Assembly: GCA_025966215.1 (NCBI GenBank) | Contig: JAOPVM010000471.1 | Location: 1 to 20,811, forward strand | DNA length: 20,811 bases | Reading direction: 5' to 3' | Origin: Klenkia sp. | GTDB taxonomy: Bacteria; Actinomycetota; Actinomycetes; Mycobacteriales; Geodermatophilaceae | Shown: piece by piece, positions 1 to 7,587 of the stretch | Layout of the letters: each line of letters starts with the position of its first letter | Numbering within the stretch: the stretch's first letter is position 1 | The notes under the pieces: generated by a model | Seen by the model: the letters and a program-made list of their open reading frames with translations, nothing else | Told to the model about the DNA's origin: nothing | Databases searched by the model: none | Translations under genes and position numbers: made by a program

Positions 1-232
1 CGGCTGCCGCCGCGTCGACCTCGGCGTCGGCGACCGCCGGCGTGGCCGAGGCAGTGGGGGAGGCCGTGGCGCGGGGTGTGGCGGAGGGCGTGCTCTCGGC
101 CACCGGGGGGCTCATGCTGACGTCGGGCAGCTGGCAGGCGCTGAGCGCGCCCGCGGTCAGCAGCACGACGCCGGCGCGCACCAGCACCGGGCCGAGTCGG
201 GTCGGTCGGGTGCGACCGGCACGTGGGATCAC
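1..232 (-). CDS. Putative lipoprotein, 3' end outside window
   Basis: The visible 77 codons encode the start of an exported lipoprotein of unknown function. From a GTG at 232 there is a basic N-region (IPRAGRTRPTRLG), a hydrophobic core (about residues 15-30) and a lipobox ALSAC with the lipidated Cys at residue 33. A Ser/Thr/Ala/Pro-rich linker follows (about residues 38-70), typical of a flexible tether from the membrane to an outer domain. The functional domain lies beyond the window edge, so no function can be given. The start is supported by AGAGGA about 7 bases upstream. It is on the same strand as the cupin gene but 263 bp away with a hairpin between, so probably a separate transcript. 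Confidence 0.72.
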   Translation of the reverse strand, partial: MIPRAGRTRPTRLGPVLVRAGVVLLTAGALSACQLPDVSMSPPVAESTPSATPRATASPTASATPAVADAEVDAAAA

Positions 233-299
233 GGGACGTCCTCTGGGGTCGCGACGCGAGGTGCGTCGCTCGGGGAGAGCGACGGGGGCGACGGTGACC

Positions 300-322
300 C
301 CTGCTCCACCTGCGGGAGCAGG
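300..322 (-). other. Perfect 8-bp hairpin in lipoprotein leader
   Basis: CCTGCTCC (300-307) and GGAGCAGG (315-322) are perfect inverted repeats around a 7-base loop. The element lies just downstream of the proposed promoter and about 70 bases before the lipoprotein start, so it would be at the 5' end of that mRNA. It could stabilise the leader or be an operator; no known riboswitch is recognised. Confidence 0.4.
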
Positions 323-334
323 CTTTCAGTGAGC

Positions 335-364
335 AGGGTGTGACACTGCGTGATTGCGTGTCAA
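335..364 (-). promoter_or_regulatory. Candidate sigma-70-type promoter of lipoprotein gene
   Basis: On the minus strand a perfect TTGACA (-35, positions 364-359) is followed after 18 bases by CACCCT (-10, 340-335), which keeps the A2 and T6 of the actinobacterial TAnnnT pattern. Transcription would start near 328, giving a leader of roughly 95 bases. The -35 is convincing, the -10 is weak. The same stretch contains TGACAC/GTGTCA arms (11-base spacer), which could be a repressor site. Confidence 0.4.
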
Positions 365-453
365 CGGAGGTGGCCCGACTCCAGCCATTGGGGGGAGGTT
401 CGGGGGCCAGGAGCACCCGGGGGCGTCACGCGGCGGACCGGACGAGCCCACGG

Positions 454-472
454 CGGTCACACCGGGTGACCG
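454..472 (-). terminator. Candidate terminator after cupin gene
   Basis: CGGTCAC and GTGACCG form a perfect 7-bp stem with a 5-base loop, 23 bases past the cupin stop codon. There is no T-tract, as is common in high-GC actinobacteria. It would end the flavin reductase-fbiC-cupin transcript. Confidence 0.35.
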
Positions 473-495
473 TGCGTTCCTCCGGCGGAGTGCGG

Positions 496-924
496 TCAGT
501 CCCCCGCTGGGGGCTCGACGGGGGTGAGCCCGGGCAGGTTGACCACGATCGCGTCCTGGCTGCTGCGCGCGATGACGACGACGGCCTCCTCCCCGGTCGG
601 GTTCTCCTCGCGGTGCGGCACGAACGGCGGCACGAACACGTAGTCCCCGGGCGAGGTCTCCAGCCGGACCTCCTCGCCGTCCCGGGCGAAGACGAACACC
701 GGGTGGCCGACCGCGACGTAGATCGAGGTCTCGGAGTCCCCGTGGTGGTGGTCGCCGGAGTGGGTGTGCGGTGCGACGTGCGTCTGGCCCATCCACAGCC
801 GCTGCGAGCCGACCGTCCGGGCCGACACCGCCTCCCGACGGCTCATCCCCCCGGTCTGGCCGGTGTCCACCGACAGTGCGCCGGCCCGCACGTGCCGCAG
901 CGGCTGGTGCCAGGGATCGGTCAT
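496..924 (-). CDS. Single-domain cupin protein
   Basis: A 142-residue small beta-barrel (cupin) protein that probably binds one divalent metal; its reaction is unknown. Cupin motif 1 is seen as HHHGDSE with ligands His59, His61 and Glu65, followed by the conserved Gly73. Motif 2 is PGDYVFVPPFVPH with Gly93, Pro99 and His104, so all four usual metal ligands are present. The ATG at 924 has GGAGG 6 bases upstream. The gene begins 17 bp after fbiC on the same strand, so it is likely co-transcribed and may have a role linked to F420 or flavin metabolism, but that is context only. It could equally be a stress or sugar-related cupin. Confidence 0.85.
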   Translation of the reverse strand: MTDPWHQPLRHVRAGALSVDTGQTGGMSRREAVSARTVGSQRLWMGQTHVAPHTHSGDHHHGDSETSIYVAVGHPVFVFARDGEEVRLETSPGDYVFVPPFVPHREENPTGEEAVVVIARSSQDAIVVNLPGLTPVEPPAGD

Positions 925-941
925 CGCGGGCCTCCGGGGGC

Positions 942-3542
942 TCAGGCGGGGGTGATCTGCAGGGTCAGCGCGCGGCGGCCGGCGTCGCTGCGGGCGGTGG
1001 CCAGCCGCTCGGCGGTCGGCGTGCCGTAGTCGGTGGTGCGCTGCCGGGCCGGGCGGCCGATCGCGGCGGCCATCGCCTCCAGCTCGGCGATGGTCTTCAG
1101 CGACCCGTTCTCGCTGCCGGCCATCCGGCTGATGGTCTCCTCCATCAGCGTCCCGCCCAGGTCGTTGGCCCCACCGCGCAGCACGGCGTGCGTGCCGGCC
1201 TCGGCGAGCTTGACCCAGGAGGTCTGGACGTTGTCGATCCGGCCGTGCAGCAGCAGCCGGGCGACGGCGTGCAGCGCCCGGTTCTCCCGCATCGTCGGGC
1301 CCGGGCGGGCCACCCCGGCCAGGTAGATGGGGGAGTTGTGGTGCACGAACGGGAGCAGCACGAACTCCTGGAACCCGCCGGTGCGGTCCTGCAGCGCGGC
1401 CAGCGTGCGCAGGTGCGCGACCCAGTGCGCGGGGGTGTCGACGTGGCCGTACATCATCGTGGAGGTCGAGGGCAGGCCGACGGTGTGCGCGGTCTCCACG
1501 ATCTCCAGCCAGGTGGCGCTGGGCAGCTTGCCCTTGGTGAGCACCCAGCGGACCTCGTCGTCGAGGATCTCCGCCGCGGTGCCCGGGATCGAGTCCAGCC
1601 CCGCCTCCTTGGCCGCCAGCAGGAACTCACGGAAGGACAGCCCGGTCCGGGCGGCGCCGTTGACGATCTCCATCGGGGAGAAGGCGTGCAGGTGGATGTC
1701 GGGCTGCCGGCGCTTCACCTCGCGGGCGAGGTCGAGGTAGGCGGTGCCGGGCAGGTCGGGGTGGATGCCGCCCTGCATGCAGATCTCGGTCGCCCCGCCC
1801 GCCCAGGCCACGTCCACCCGGTCCCCGACCTGCTCCAGGGAGAGCGTGTAGGCATCGGCGTCGGTGCGCCGCTGGGCGAAGGCGCAGAACCGGCAGCCGG
1901 TGTAACAGACGTTGGTGAAGTTGATGTTGCGGTTCACCACGTAGGTGACGTCGTCGCCGTTGACGTCCCGGCGGACGGCGTCGGCCAGGGCGGCCAACGC
2001 CTCCAGGTCGTCGCCGTCCGCGCCGAGCAGGGTGAGGTACTCGGCGTCGGTGAGCCCGGCGGGGTCGAGCTCGGCGCGGCCCAGCGCGGCGTGCACCGCG
2101 GGGTCGCCCACGCGCAGTGCCGAGGACGACCCGTCCCGGGCGGCGGTGGTGCGGTCGCGGAGCTCGGCCCAGTCGCCGTAGACGGCGTCGAAGTCGCTGC
2201 GCCGGTCCTGCGTGCGCCCGGTCGTGTCGATCTCGGTGTGCAGGTCGACCCGGCCGGTCCCGCCCCACGCCTGGTCGGGCTCCTGCCACGGCAGCCCGAC
2301 GGGGAGCCGACCCTCCACGGCCAGCCCGTCCGGGCCGGCCAACGCCGCGACGTGCGGGCGCACCCGGGGGTCCAGCCACGGCTCGGGGGAGCCCACGTAG
2401 GGCGGCTGGGCGGCCAGCCGCTCGCGCAGGGTGAACCCGGCCTCGGCGGTCAGGGCCGTGAGGGTGTCGATGTGCGGCCACGGGCGCTCGGGGTTCACGT
2501 GGTCCGGCGTCAGCGGGGACACCCCGCCCCAGTCGTCCACCCCGGCCCGCAGCAGCAGGCCCAGCTCGGCGGGGTCGGTCAGGTTCGGTGGCGCCTGCAC
2601 CCGGTGCTTGGGGCCCAGCAGCAGGCGGGTGACGGCGACCGCGGCCACGTACTCCTGCAGCGCCAGGTCCTCGGTGGCGGCCATCGCCGTCCGCCGCTTG
2701 GCCCGGAAGTTCTGCACGATCGTCTCCTGCACGTGCCCGTGCCGCTGCGCCGAGGCCCGGATCTGCAGGACCGCGTCGACCCGCTCGGCCGGGGTCTCCC
2801 CGATGCCCAGCAGCACGCCGGTGGTGAAGGGGACGGCGGAGCGGCCGGCGTCCTCCAGCACCCGCAGCCGGACGGCGGGGTCCTTGTCCGGGGAGCCGAA
2901 GTGCGGGCCACCGGGCTCGGTGAACAGCCGGCGCGCCGTGGTCTCCAGCATCATCCCCATCGAGGCCGACACCGGCTTGAGCCGCTGGACCTCCTCCCAG
3001 GACAGCACTCCCGGGTTCAGGTGCGGCAGCAGCCCGGTCTCCTCCAGCACCCGGACCGCCATCGCCCGCAGGTAGCCCAGCGTGGAGTCGTAGCCGTGCT
3101 CCTCCAGCCACTGCGCGGCGACCGGCCAGCGGTCCTCGGGACGGTCGCCGAGGGTGAACAGCGCCTCCTTGCAGCCCAGCGCGGCACCGGCCCGGGCCAC
3201 GTCGAGCACCGCGTCGGGGGAGAGGAACGGTGCATTGCCCTCGGCGCGCAGCCGGCCCGGGGTGGTGACGAACGTGCAGTAGTGGCAGCGGTCGCGGCAC
3301 AGGTGGGTCAGCGGGATGAACACCTTGCGGCTGTAGGTGACCACCCCGGGTCGCCCGGACGACGCCAGGCCGGCGTCCCGCACCCGGGTGGCGGCGGTGA
3401 GCAGCCTGTCCAGGGGATCCCCGGCACCCAGCCCGCGCGCAGCCAGCAGGGTCTCGGCCTCGACCGCGTCCAGGGTCGCGCCCCGTTCGGCGCGGACGAC
3501 GGCGCGGCGGACGGCGGACTCGGAGAACGGTGCGTCGGTCAT
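942..3542 (-). CDS. fbiC: FO synthase (CofG-CofH fusion), coenzyme F420 biosynthesis
   Basis: FO synthase makes 7,8-didemethyl-8-hydroxy-5-deazariboflavin, the F420 chromophore, from tyrosine and 5-amino-6-ribitylamino-uracil by two radical SAM half-reactions in the cytosol. The 866 residues hold two radical SAM domains in order. The N-terminal CofG-like half has CRDRCHYC (Cys82, 86, 89) after [11 protein letters not shown]. The C-terminal CofH-like half has CYTGCRFC (Cys546, 550, 553) after NRNINFTNV. Both are CX3CX2C clusters for [4Fe-4S]. The length fits the fused actinobacterial FbiC, whereas archaea use two separate proteins. The ATG at 3542 is chosen; its ribosome site is weak (TGGGGTCG). 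The start lies 15 bp after the flavin reductase stop, and the cupin follows 17 bp downstream, suggesting one operon. Confidence 0.97.
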   Translation of the reverse strand: MTDAPFSESAVRRAVVRAERGATLDAVEAETLLAARGLGAGDPLDRLLTAATRVRDAGLASSGRPGVVTYSRKVFIPLTHLCRDRCHYCTFVTTPGRLRAEGNAPFLSPDAVLDVARAGAALGCKEALFTLGDRPEDRWPVAAQWLEEHGYDSTLGYLRAMAVRVLEETGLLPHLNPGVLSWEEVQRLKPVSASMGMMLETTARRLFTEPGGPHFGSPDKDPAVRLRVLEDAGRSAVPFTTGVLLGIGETPAERVDAVLQIRASAQRHGHVQETIVQNFRAKRRTAMAATEDLALQEYVAAVAVTRLLLGPKHRVQAPPNLTDPAELGLLLRAGVDDWGGVSPLTPDHVNPERPWPHIDTLTALTAEAGFTLRERLAAQPPYVGSPEPWLDPRVRPHVAALAGPDGLAVEGRLPVGLPWQEPDQAWGGTGRVDLHTEIDTTGRTQDRRSDFDAVYGDWAELRDRTTAARDGSSSALRVGDPAVHAALGRAELDPAGLTDAEYLTLLGADGDDLEALAALADAVRRDVNGDDVTYVVNRNINFTNVCYTGCRFCAFAQRRTDADAYTLSLEQVGDRVDVAWAGGATEICMQGGIHPDLPGTAYLDLAREVKRRQPDIHLHAFSPMEIVNGAARTGLSFREFLLAAKEAGLDSIPGTAAEILDDEVRWVLTKGKLPSATWLEIVETAHTVGLPSTSTMMYGHVDTPAHWVAHLRTLAALQDRTGGFQEFVLLPFVHHNSPIYLAGVARPGPTMRENRALHAVARLLLHGRIDNVQTSWVKLAEAGTHAVLRGGANDLGGTLMEETISRMAGSENGSLKTIAELEAMAAAIGRPARQRTTDYGTPTAERLATARSDAGRRALTLQITPA

Positions 3543-3557
3543 CGACCCCAGTGAACC

Positions 3558-4070
3558 TCAGCCGCGGCGGAAACTGCGGCCCTGCCCGTCGGTCCACCGC
3601 CCGCGCAGCCGCAGCAGCGGGTCCCGGGTCTCCTCCAGCACCGGCACGCCGACCACCTCGAGGACGGCCAGGGTGTGGTCCCCGGCCGGGACGAGCTGCG
3701 CGAGCCGGCAGTCCAGCGCGGTCACCGCCTCGTCCAGCACGATCCCGCCGCTGTGCTCCCCGCGGCTCCAGGGCACGGTCTCCAGCAGGTGCCGGGCGCC
3801 GGGCCGACCGGCCGAGGCGAACCGGCTGGCCAGGATCTCGTGCTGCACGGCGAGCACGTTCAGCGCGCAGGCGCCGACGCTGTCCAGCACCTCGTGCGGG
3901 TAGCCGTCGGTGGTGAGGGCCACCGCGACCAGCGGTGGGTCGGCCGAGACGCTCATCGCCGAGGTCACCGTCGTCCCCACGTCGTCGATGTCGTCACGCA
4001 CGCACATCAGCACCACGCCGGCGGCGTACTGCCGCAGCGCGGCGGCGAACTCGGACCCCTCGACCGGCAT
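3558..4070 (-). CDS. Flavin reductase-like domain protein
   Basis: A 170-residue protein of the flavin reductase-like (split beta-barrel FMN-binding) family, which typically supplies reduced FMN/FAD to a monooxygenase. The sequence shows the family layout: FAAALRQYAAGVVLMCV at the start, TSAMSVSADPPLVAVAL in the FMN-binding region (about residues 34-50), LNVLAVQHE, and AGDHTLAVLEVVGV near residues 130-145, the usual GDH motif. The ATG at 4070 is taken as start; a GTG a few codons upstream (VWSTGR) is possible and no strong ribosome site decides. It is the first gene of the series leading to fbiC (15 bp away), so a link to deazaflavin or flavin chemistry is plausible. The divergent oxidoreductase starts only 33 bp away. 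Confidence 0.87.
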   Translation of the reverse strand: MPVEGSEFAAALRQYAAGVVLMCVRDDIDDVGTTVTSAMSVSADPPLVAVALTTDGYPHEVLDSVGACALNVLAVQHEILASRFASAGRPGARHLLETVPWSRGEHSGGIVLDEAVTALDCRLAQLVPAGDHTLAVLEVVGVPVLEETRDPLLRLRGRWTDGQGRSFRRG

Positions 4071-4103
4071 GCGGCCAGTCGACCACACCCCGAGACTGGG
4101 CCG

Positions 4104-5519
4104 GTGACTGCAGACCAGGCCTTCGACGTGATCGTGATCGGCGCCGGCTCGACCGGAGAGAACGTGGCGGACGCCGTCGTGCAGGGCGGCCTCAGCGCTG
4201 CCATCGTGGAGAGCGAGCTCATCGGCGGTGAGTGCTCGTACTGGGCCTGCATGCCCAGCAAGGCACTGCTGCGCGGCACCGAGGTGCTCGAGGAAGCCCG
4301 CGCCGTGTCCGGTGCGTCGCAGGCCGTGGGCGAGCAGGACGTCGCGGCCACCCTGGCGCGACGCACCTCTTTCACCAGCAACTGGGACGACTCGAGCCAG
4401 GCCGAGTGGGTCGCCGGGGCCGGCATCACCCTGGTCCGTGGCGCCGGCCGGCTGGACGGCGAGAAGACCGTCGTCGTCACCGCCGCCGACGGCACGACCA
4501 CGACGCTCACCGCCCGGCACGCGGTCGCGGTGTGCACCGGCTCCGACGCCGCCGTCCCGCCGTTGGAGGGCATCGAGGACGTCGAGGTCTGGACCGCCCG
4601 CGAGGCCACCAGCGCCCAGCAGCCCCCCGGTCGGCTGGTGATCCTGGGCGGCGGCGTGGTCGGCGTGGAGATGGCCACCGCCTGGTCGGCGCTGGGCTCG
4701 CAGGTCACCCTGCTGCAGCGCGGCGGCCGGCTGCTGGCCGGACAGGAGCCCGAGGCCGGGGACGCCGTCGCCGAGTCGTTGCGCGGCCGCGGGGTCGACG
4801 TGCAGCTCAACACCTCGGTGTCCGCCGTGCGCAGGGACGGCGACGACGTGGTCGTGGTGACCAGCGCCGGCGAGGTGCGCGGGGACGAGTTCCTCGTCGC
4901 CGCCGGCCGGAGGGCCCGCACCGAGGACATCGGCCTGGACACCGTCGGGCTGACCGCGGGGGAGTACCTGGACGTCGACGACACCCTGCGGGTCCGCGGG
5001 GTCGACTGGCTGTACGGCGTCGGCGACGTCAACGGGCGCCGGCTGCTCACCCACATGGGCAAGTACCAGGCCCGGCAGGCCGGCGCCGCGATCGTGGCCC
5101 GGGCGACCGGCGAGCAGGTGTCGATGGCCGACTGGTCGCCGTTCGTGGCCACCGCCGACGCCGCCGCCACCCCGCAGGTCACCTTCTCCATCCCGCAGGT
5201 CGCCTCGGTCGGGCTCACCGCGGCGCAGGCGGCGGAGCAGGGCCTGGCGCACACCGTCGTCCGCTACGAGCTCGGGAACGTCGCCGGCTCCGCGCTGTTC
5301 GCCGACGGCTACAGCGGGAAGGCCGTCGCCGTGGTCGACACCGACCGGCAGGTGCTCGTCGGCATGACCTTCGTCGGCCCCGGGGTCTCGGAGATGCTGC
5401 AGGCGGCCACCATCGCGGTGGTCGGTGAGGTGCCGATCAGCCGGCTCTGGCACGCCGTCCCGGCCTACCCGACGATGAACGAGGTCTGGCTCCGCCTGCT
5501 CGAGACCCTGAAGGGCTGA
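4104..5519 (+). CDS. NAD(P)/FAD-dependent disulfide-type oxidoreductase
   Basis: A 471-residue member of the class I pyridine nucleotide-disulfide oxidoreductases (dihydrolipoyl dehydrogenase/mercuric reductase family). It has the FAD fold GAGSTG (13-18), the redox pair in GGECSYWACMPSK (Cys44, Cys49), the NAD(P) fold GGGVVG (182-187), the second FAD motif GVGDVNGR (305-312) and the dimerisation domain from about 355. The C-terminal catalytic His-Glu pair of dihydrolipoyl dehydrogenase (HPTxxE) reads YPTMNE, so Tyr455 sits where the His should be while Glu460 is kept. Lipoamide turnover is therefore doubtful; a quinone, metal or other disulfide substrate is more likely. GTG 4104 is the only start that fits the fold and avoids overlap with the divergent gene. 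The ribosome site is weak. Confidence 0.92.
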   Translation: MTADQAFDVIVIGAGSTGENVADAVVQGGLSAAIVESELIGGECSYWACMPSKALLRGTEVLEEARAVSGASQAVGEQDVAATLARRTSFTSNWDDSSQAEWVAGAGITLVRGAGRLDGEKTVVVTAADGTTTTLTARHAVAVCTGSDAAVPPLEGIEDVEVWTAREATSAQQPPGRLVILGGGVVGVEMATAWSALGSQVTLLQRGGRLLAGQEPEAGDAVAESLRGRGVDVQLNTSVSAVRRDGDDVVVVTSAGEVRGDEFLVAAGRRARTEDIGLDTVGLTAGEYLDVDDTLRVRGVDWLYGVGDVNGRRLLTHMGKYQARQAGAAIVARATGEQVSMADWSPFVATADAAATPQVTFSIPQVASVGLTAAQAAEQGLAHTVVRYELGNVAGSALFADGYSGKAVAVVDTDRQVLVGMTFVGPGVSEMLQAATIAVVGEVPISRLWHAVPAYPTMNEVWLRLLETLKG

Positions 5520-5568
5520 CCGGGGGGCACCCAGCTGGGCGCGATGCGGCTCGTCGTCGACCGATGGC

Positions 5569-5880
5569 CGCCGGCCGGTCGGCCACGGAGTCCCAGACCT
5601 GTCTGGTGATCCGCGGCCCGGGTGGGAGACCGTGGCGTTCGACGACGTGGTGCCGGCCGGGGTCCCTCGTGAGGGCCTGGTCGAGGGCGCCCTCGCGGTG
5701 AGCGGTCGGCGGTACGGGCACCACCGCTGCGACGGGCTGATCATCGCCACCCCGATGAGGCCCACGGCCTACGACCACGCCGCCGGCGGGCCGGTGGTGA
5801 GCCCGGGTGCCGAGGGCATCCCGGTCACCCCGTCGGCGCCGATGGACGGGTCGGCCGGTCGCTGGTGCTGGTGCCCGGGG
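5569..5880 (+). pseudogene. Decayed NAD kinase-like fragment (C-terminal half)
   Basis: The plus strand from about 5569 in one frame reads AFDDVVPAG (from 5635), then CDGLIIATP, then TAYDHAAGGPVVSPG. This follows the order of the NAD kinase C-terminal domain: the ND/NE-V segment, the DG-I-STPTGSTAY motif and the AGGP-V-P motif. The key GSTAY has become RPTAY and the usual N is D. From 5856 the reading shifts to another frame, giving RSLVLVPGEP, which continues the family pattern (RPLVVPG-like). No N-terminal half with the GGDGT motif is found. I read this as a truncated, frameshifted relic. It fills most of the 409-bp gap 5520-5928; the rest of that gap shows only the hairpin at 5884-5909. 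Confidence 0.6.
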
Positions 5881-5883
5881 AGC

Positions 5884-5909
5884 CGCGCCGCCGGCGCCCC
5901 GGCGGCGCG
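5884..5909 (-). terminator. Strong hairpin between convergent genes
   Basis: CGCGCCGCCGG and CCGGCGGCGCG form a perfect 11-bp stem with a 4-base CGCC loop. It lies 19 bases beyond the transglutaminase-like stop codon on the minus strand and could also stop readthrough from the plus-strand oxidoreductase. There is no T-tract. Confidence 0.55.
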
Positions 5910-5928
5910 TCCACCCCCGGCTGACCGC

Positions 5929-6714
5929 TCAGGCCAGGGCGAAGGGCTCGTCGGACGGAGCCGGCAGCCGGCCGTCGACGGTGGCGGTGACCGTCATCCG
6001 GCCCAGCGTGGCGCGGCCGCCGAACAGCGACAGGAACGCGGTGTCCGCGGCGTCCCGGCCGTGGCAGATCCGCACCAGGGAGGACGTGGGCGCCAGCCGG
6101 GTGGGGTCCACGGTCTTCCAGACCCCGTCCACGTCGGCCTCAACGACCGCGTGGAAGTCCATCGGCGCCAGGCCGGGGGCGTAGACGGCGACCAGGCGGG
6201 CGGGCACCTCGAGGGCCCGCAGCAGCATCACGGTCAGGTGGGTGTAGTCCCGGCACACGCCGGAGCCGGCGAGCAGGGTGTCGATCGCGGTGTCCACCGG
6301 GCGGCTGGCCCCGGCGACGTAGACCAGCCGGTTGCCCACCCAGGCGGCGACCTGCCCGACGAGCTCGGCCCGGTCGACCGTCTGGTCGAACTCGGTGGAG
6401 GCGAACCCCTCGATCTGGTCCGAGGGGCAGTAGCGGGAGGGGCGGAGGTACTCGGCCCGGTCGGCCGGGGTGACCTCGCGGGCGGGACCCCCGGACTCGA
6501 CCGAGGCCGAGTAGGCGATCGTCGTCTCCCCGGCCGCCAGCTCCAGCTCGTGCACCCGGGCGCCGAGCACCCGGGTCTCGACCGCCGTCCGGGCCGTGCC
6601 GGCCGAGACGATGGTCAGCTCCTCGGTGGTGGGGGTCGCCACCGCCACCTGGAGGAAGGCCGTCGCCGGGACGGGGGAGGAGACCGTGAGGGTGCAGGCG
6701 ACGTCGGTGCGCAT
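5929..6714 (-). CDS. Transglutaminase-like cysteine protease family protein
   Basis: A 261-residue protein with an N-terminal beta-rich region (residues 1-115, like the bacterial transglutaminase-like N domain) and a transglutaminase-like core. The catalytic triad is visible: Cys154 in GSGVCRDYTHL, His188 in DFHAVVEA and Asp203 in TVDPTRLAP. The family contains proteases and amidases, often with protein or peptide substrates; no specific substrate can be given. There is no signal peptide, so it is probably cytosolic. The ATG at 6714 is followed directly by the domain; upstream is a distant AGGATC. It is divergent from the SGNH hydrolase with 90 bp between the starts, which must contain both promoters. 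Confidence 0.9.
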   Translation of the reverse strand: MRTDVACTLTVSSPVPATAFLQVAVATPTTEELTIVSAGTARTAVETRVLGARVHELELAAGETTIAYSASVESGGPAREVTPADRAEYLRPSRYCPSDQIEGFASTEFDQTVDRAELVGQVAAWVGNRLVYVAGASRPVDTAIDTLLAGSGVCRDYTHLTVMLLRALEVPARLVAVYAPGLAPMDFHAVVEADVDGVWKTVDPTRLAPTSSLVRICHGRDAADTAFLSLFGGRATLGRMTVTATVDGRLPAPSDEPFALA

Positions 6715-6804
6715 GGGGGGAGATGATCCTGGTCCCGGCCCCGGCGCGACGAACCCGCCCGGGTGTGTGTTCGGCCACCGTGGCCGCCCGGCGATGATGG
6801 GCAC

Positions 6805-7575
6805 GTGCGCGACGAGTGGCAGCGGTACGTGGCGGTCGGGGACTCCTTCACCGAGGGGGTCGGTGACCCCGGCGACCGGCCCGACGAGTTCCGCGGCTGG
6901 GCCGACCGGTTGGCCCAGCACCTGGCCACCGCACAGGGCGAGATCGACTACGCCAACCTCGCCGTCCGCGGCCGGTTGCTGGGCCAGGTGCTCGACGACC
7001 AGCTGCCTGCGGCCCTGGCCGTCGCGCCGGACCTGGTGAGCATCGTGGCCGGGGGCAACGACCTGCTGCGCCCCGGCGCCGACCCCGACGCGCTGGCGGC
7101 GCTGATGGACGAGGCGGTGGCCGAGGTCCGCTCCACCGGTGCGGACGTGCTGCTGGCCACCGGGGTCGACCCCCGGCAGACCCCGCTGATCGGGCGCACC
7201 CGCGGCCGTTCGGCGACCTACAACGCGCACCTGTGGTCGATCGCCCGCCGGCACGGTGCCGTGGTGCTGGACCAGTGGGGAGCGGTCTGGGTGCAGGACG
7301 CCCGGATGTGGGACGAGGACAGGTTGCACCTCAACGCCGAGGGGCACCGGCGCACCGCGCTGGCCGCGGCCGCCGTCCTCGGGCTGGAGGTCGACGGCGA
7401 CTGGGCGACCCCGCTGCGCCCGGCCGACCCGCGGCCCCGCCGGGAACGGGTGGCCGCCGAGGCCGCCTGGGTGCGCTCGTTCGTGGTGCCGTGGGTGGGT
7501 CGCCGGGTGCGCGGTCGCTCCTCGGGGGACGGCCGGACGGCGAAGCGCCCCGAGCTGACGACCCTCACCGGCTGA
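6805..7575 (+). CDS. SGNH/GDSL-family hydrolase (esterase/lipase-like)
   Basis: A 256-residue SGNH hydrolase, a Ser esterase fold acting on ester or acyl groups. Block I is GDSFTEG with nucleophile Ser14, block III is GGND (83-86) with the oxyanion Asn85, and block V is DRLH (Asp172, His175) in a D-x-x-H arrangement followed by LNAEGHRR. The block II Gly is probably in NLAVRGR (51-57). No signal peptide is seen, so it acts in the cytosol. The GTG at 6805 puts the catalytic Ser at the normal distance from the N-terminus; an upstream GTG at 6763 would add 14 unconserved residues. The last 40 residues are basic and probably disordered. Its 3' end is 12 bp from the convergent c-di-GMP gene. Confidence 0.92.
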   Translation: MRDEWQRYVAVGDSFTEGVGDPGDRPDEFRGWADRLAQHLATAQGEIDYANLAVRGRLLGQVLDDQLPAALAVAPDLVSIVAGGNDLLRPGADPDALAALMDEAVAEVRSTGADVLLATGVDPRQTPLIGRTRGRSATYNAHLWSIARRHGAVVLDQWGAVWVQDARMWDEDRLHLNAEGHRRTALAAAAVLGLEVDGDWATPLRPADPRPRRERVAAEAAWVRSFVVPWVGRRVRGRSSGDGRTAKRPELTTLTG

Positions 7576-7587
7576 CCGGCGCGGCCC

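Noticed and set aside
771..3554. Very long plus-strand open frame opposite fbiC
   Set aside because: It is antisense to a clear radical SAM gene, and its protein is Gly/Arg/Val/Gln-rich with no motif. Such frames arise from high GC at third codon positions.
4104..5519. Annotation as dihydrolipoyl dehydrogenase or mercuric reductase
   Set aside because: The catalytic His is replaced by Tyr, and the N-terminal HMA domain and C-terminal Cys pair of mercuric reductase are missing.
5632..6726. Long plus-strand open frame beginning in the NAD kinase relic
   Set aside because: Only the first 75 or so codons resemble a protein family; the rest is antisense to the transglutaminase-like gene.
7576..7587. 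Terminator between the convergent SGNH and c-di-GMP genes
   Set aside because: The gap is only 12 bases and no stable inverted repeat is seen.
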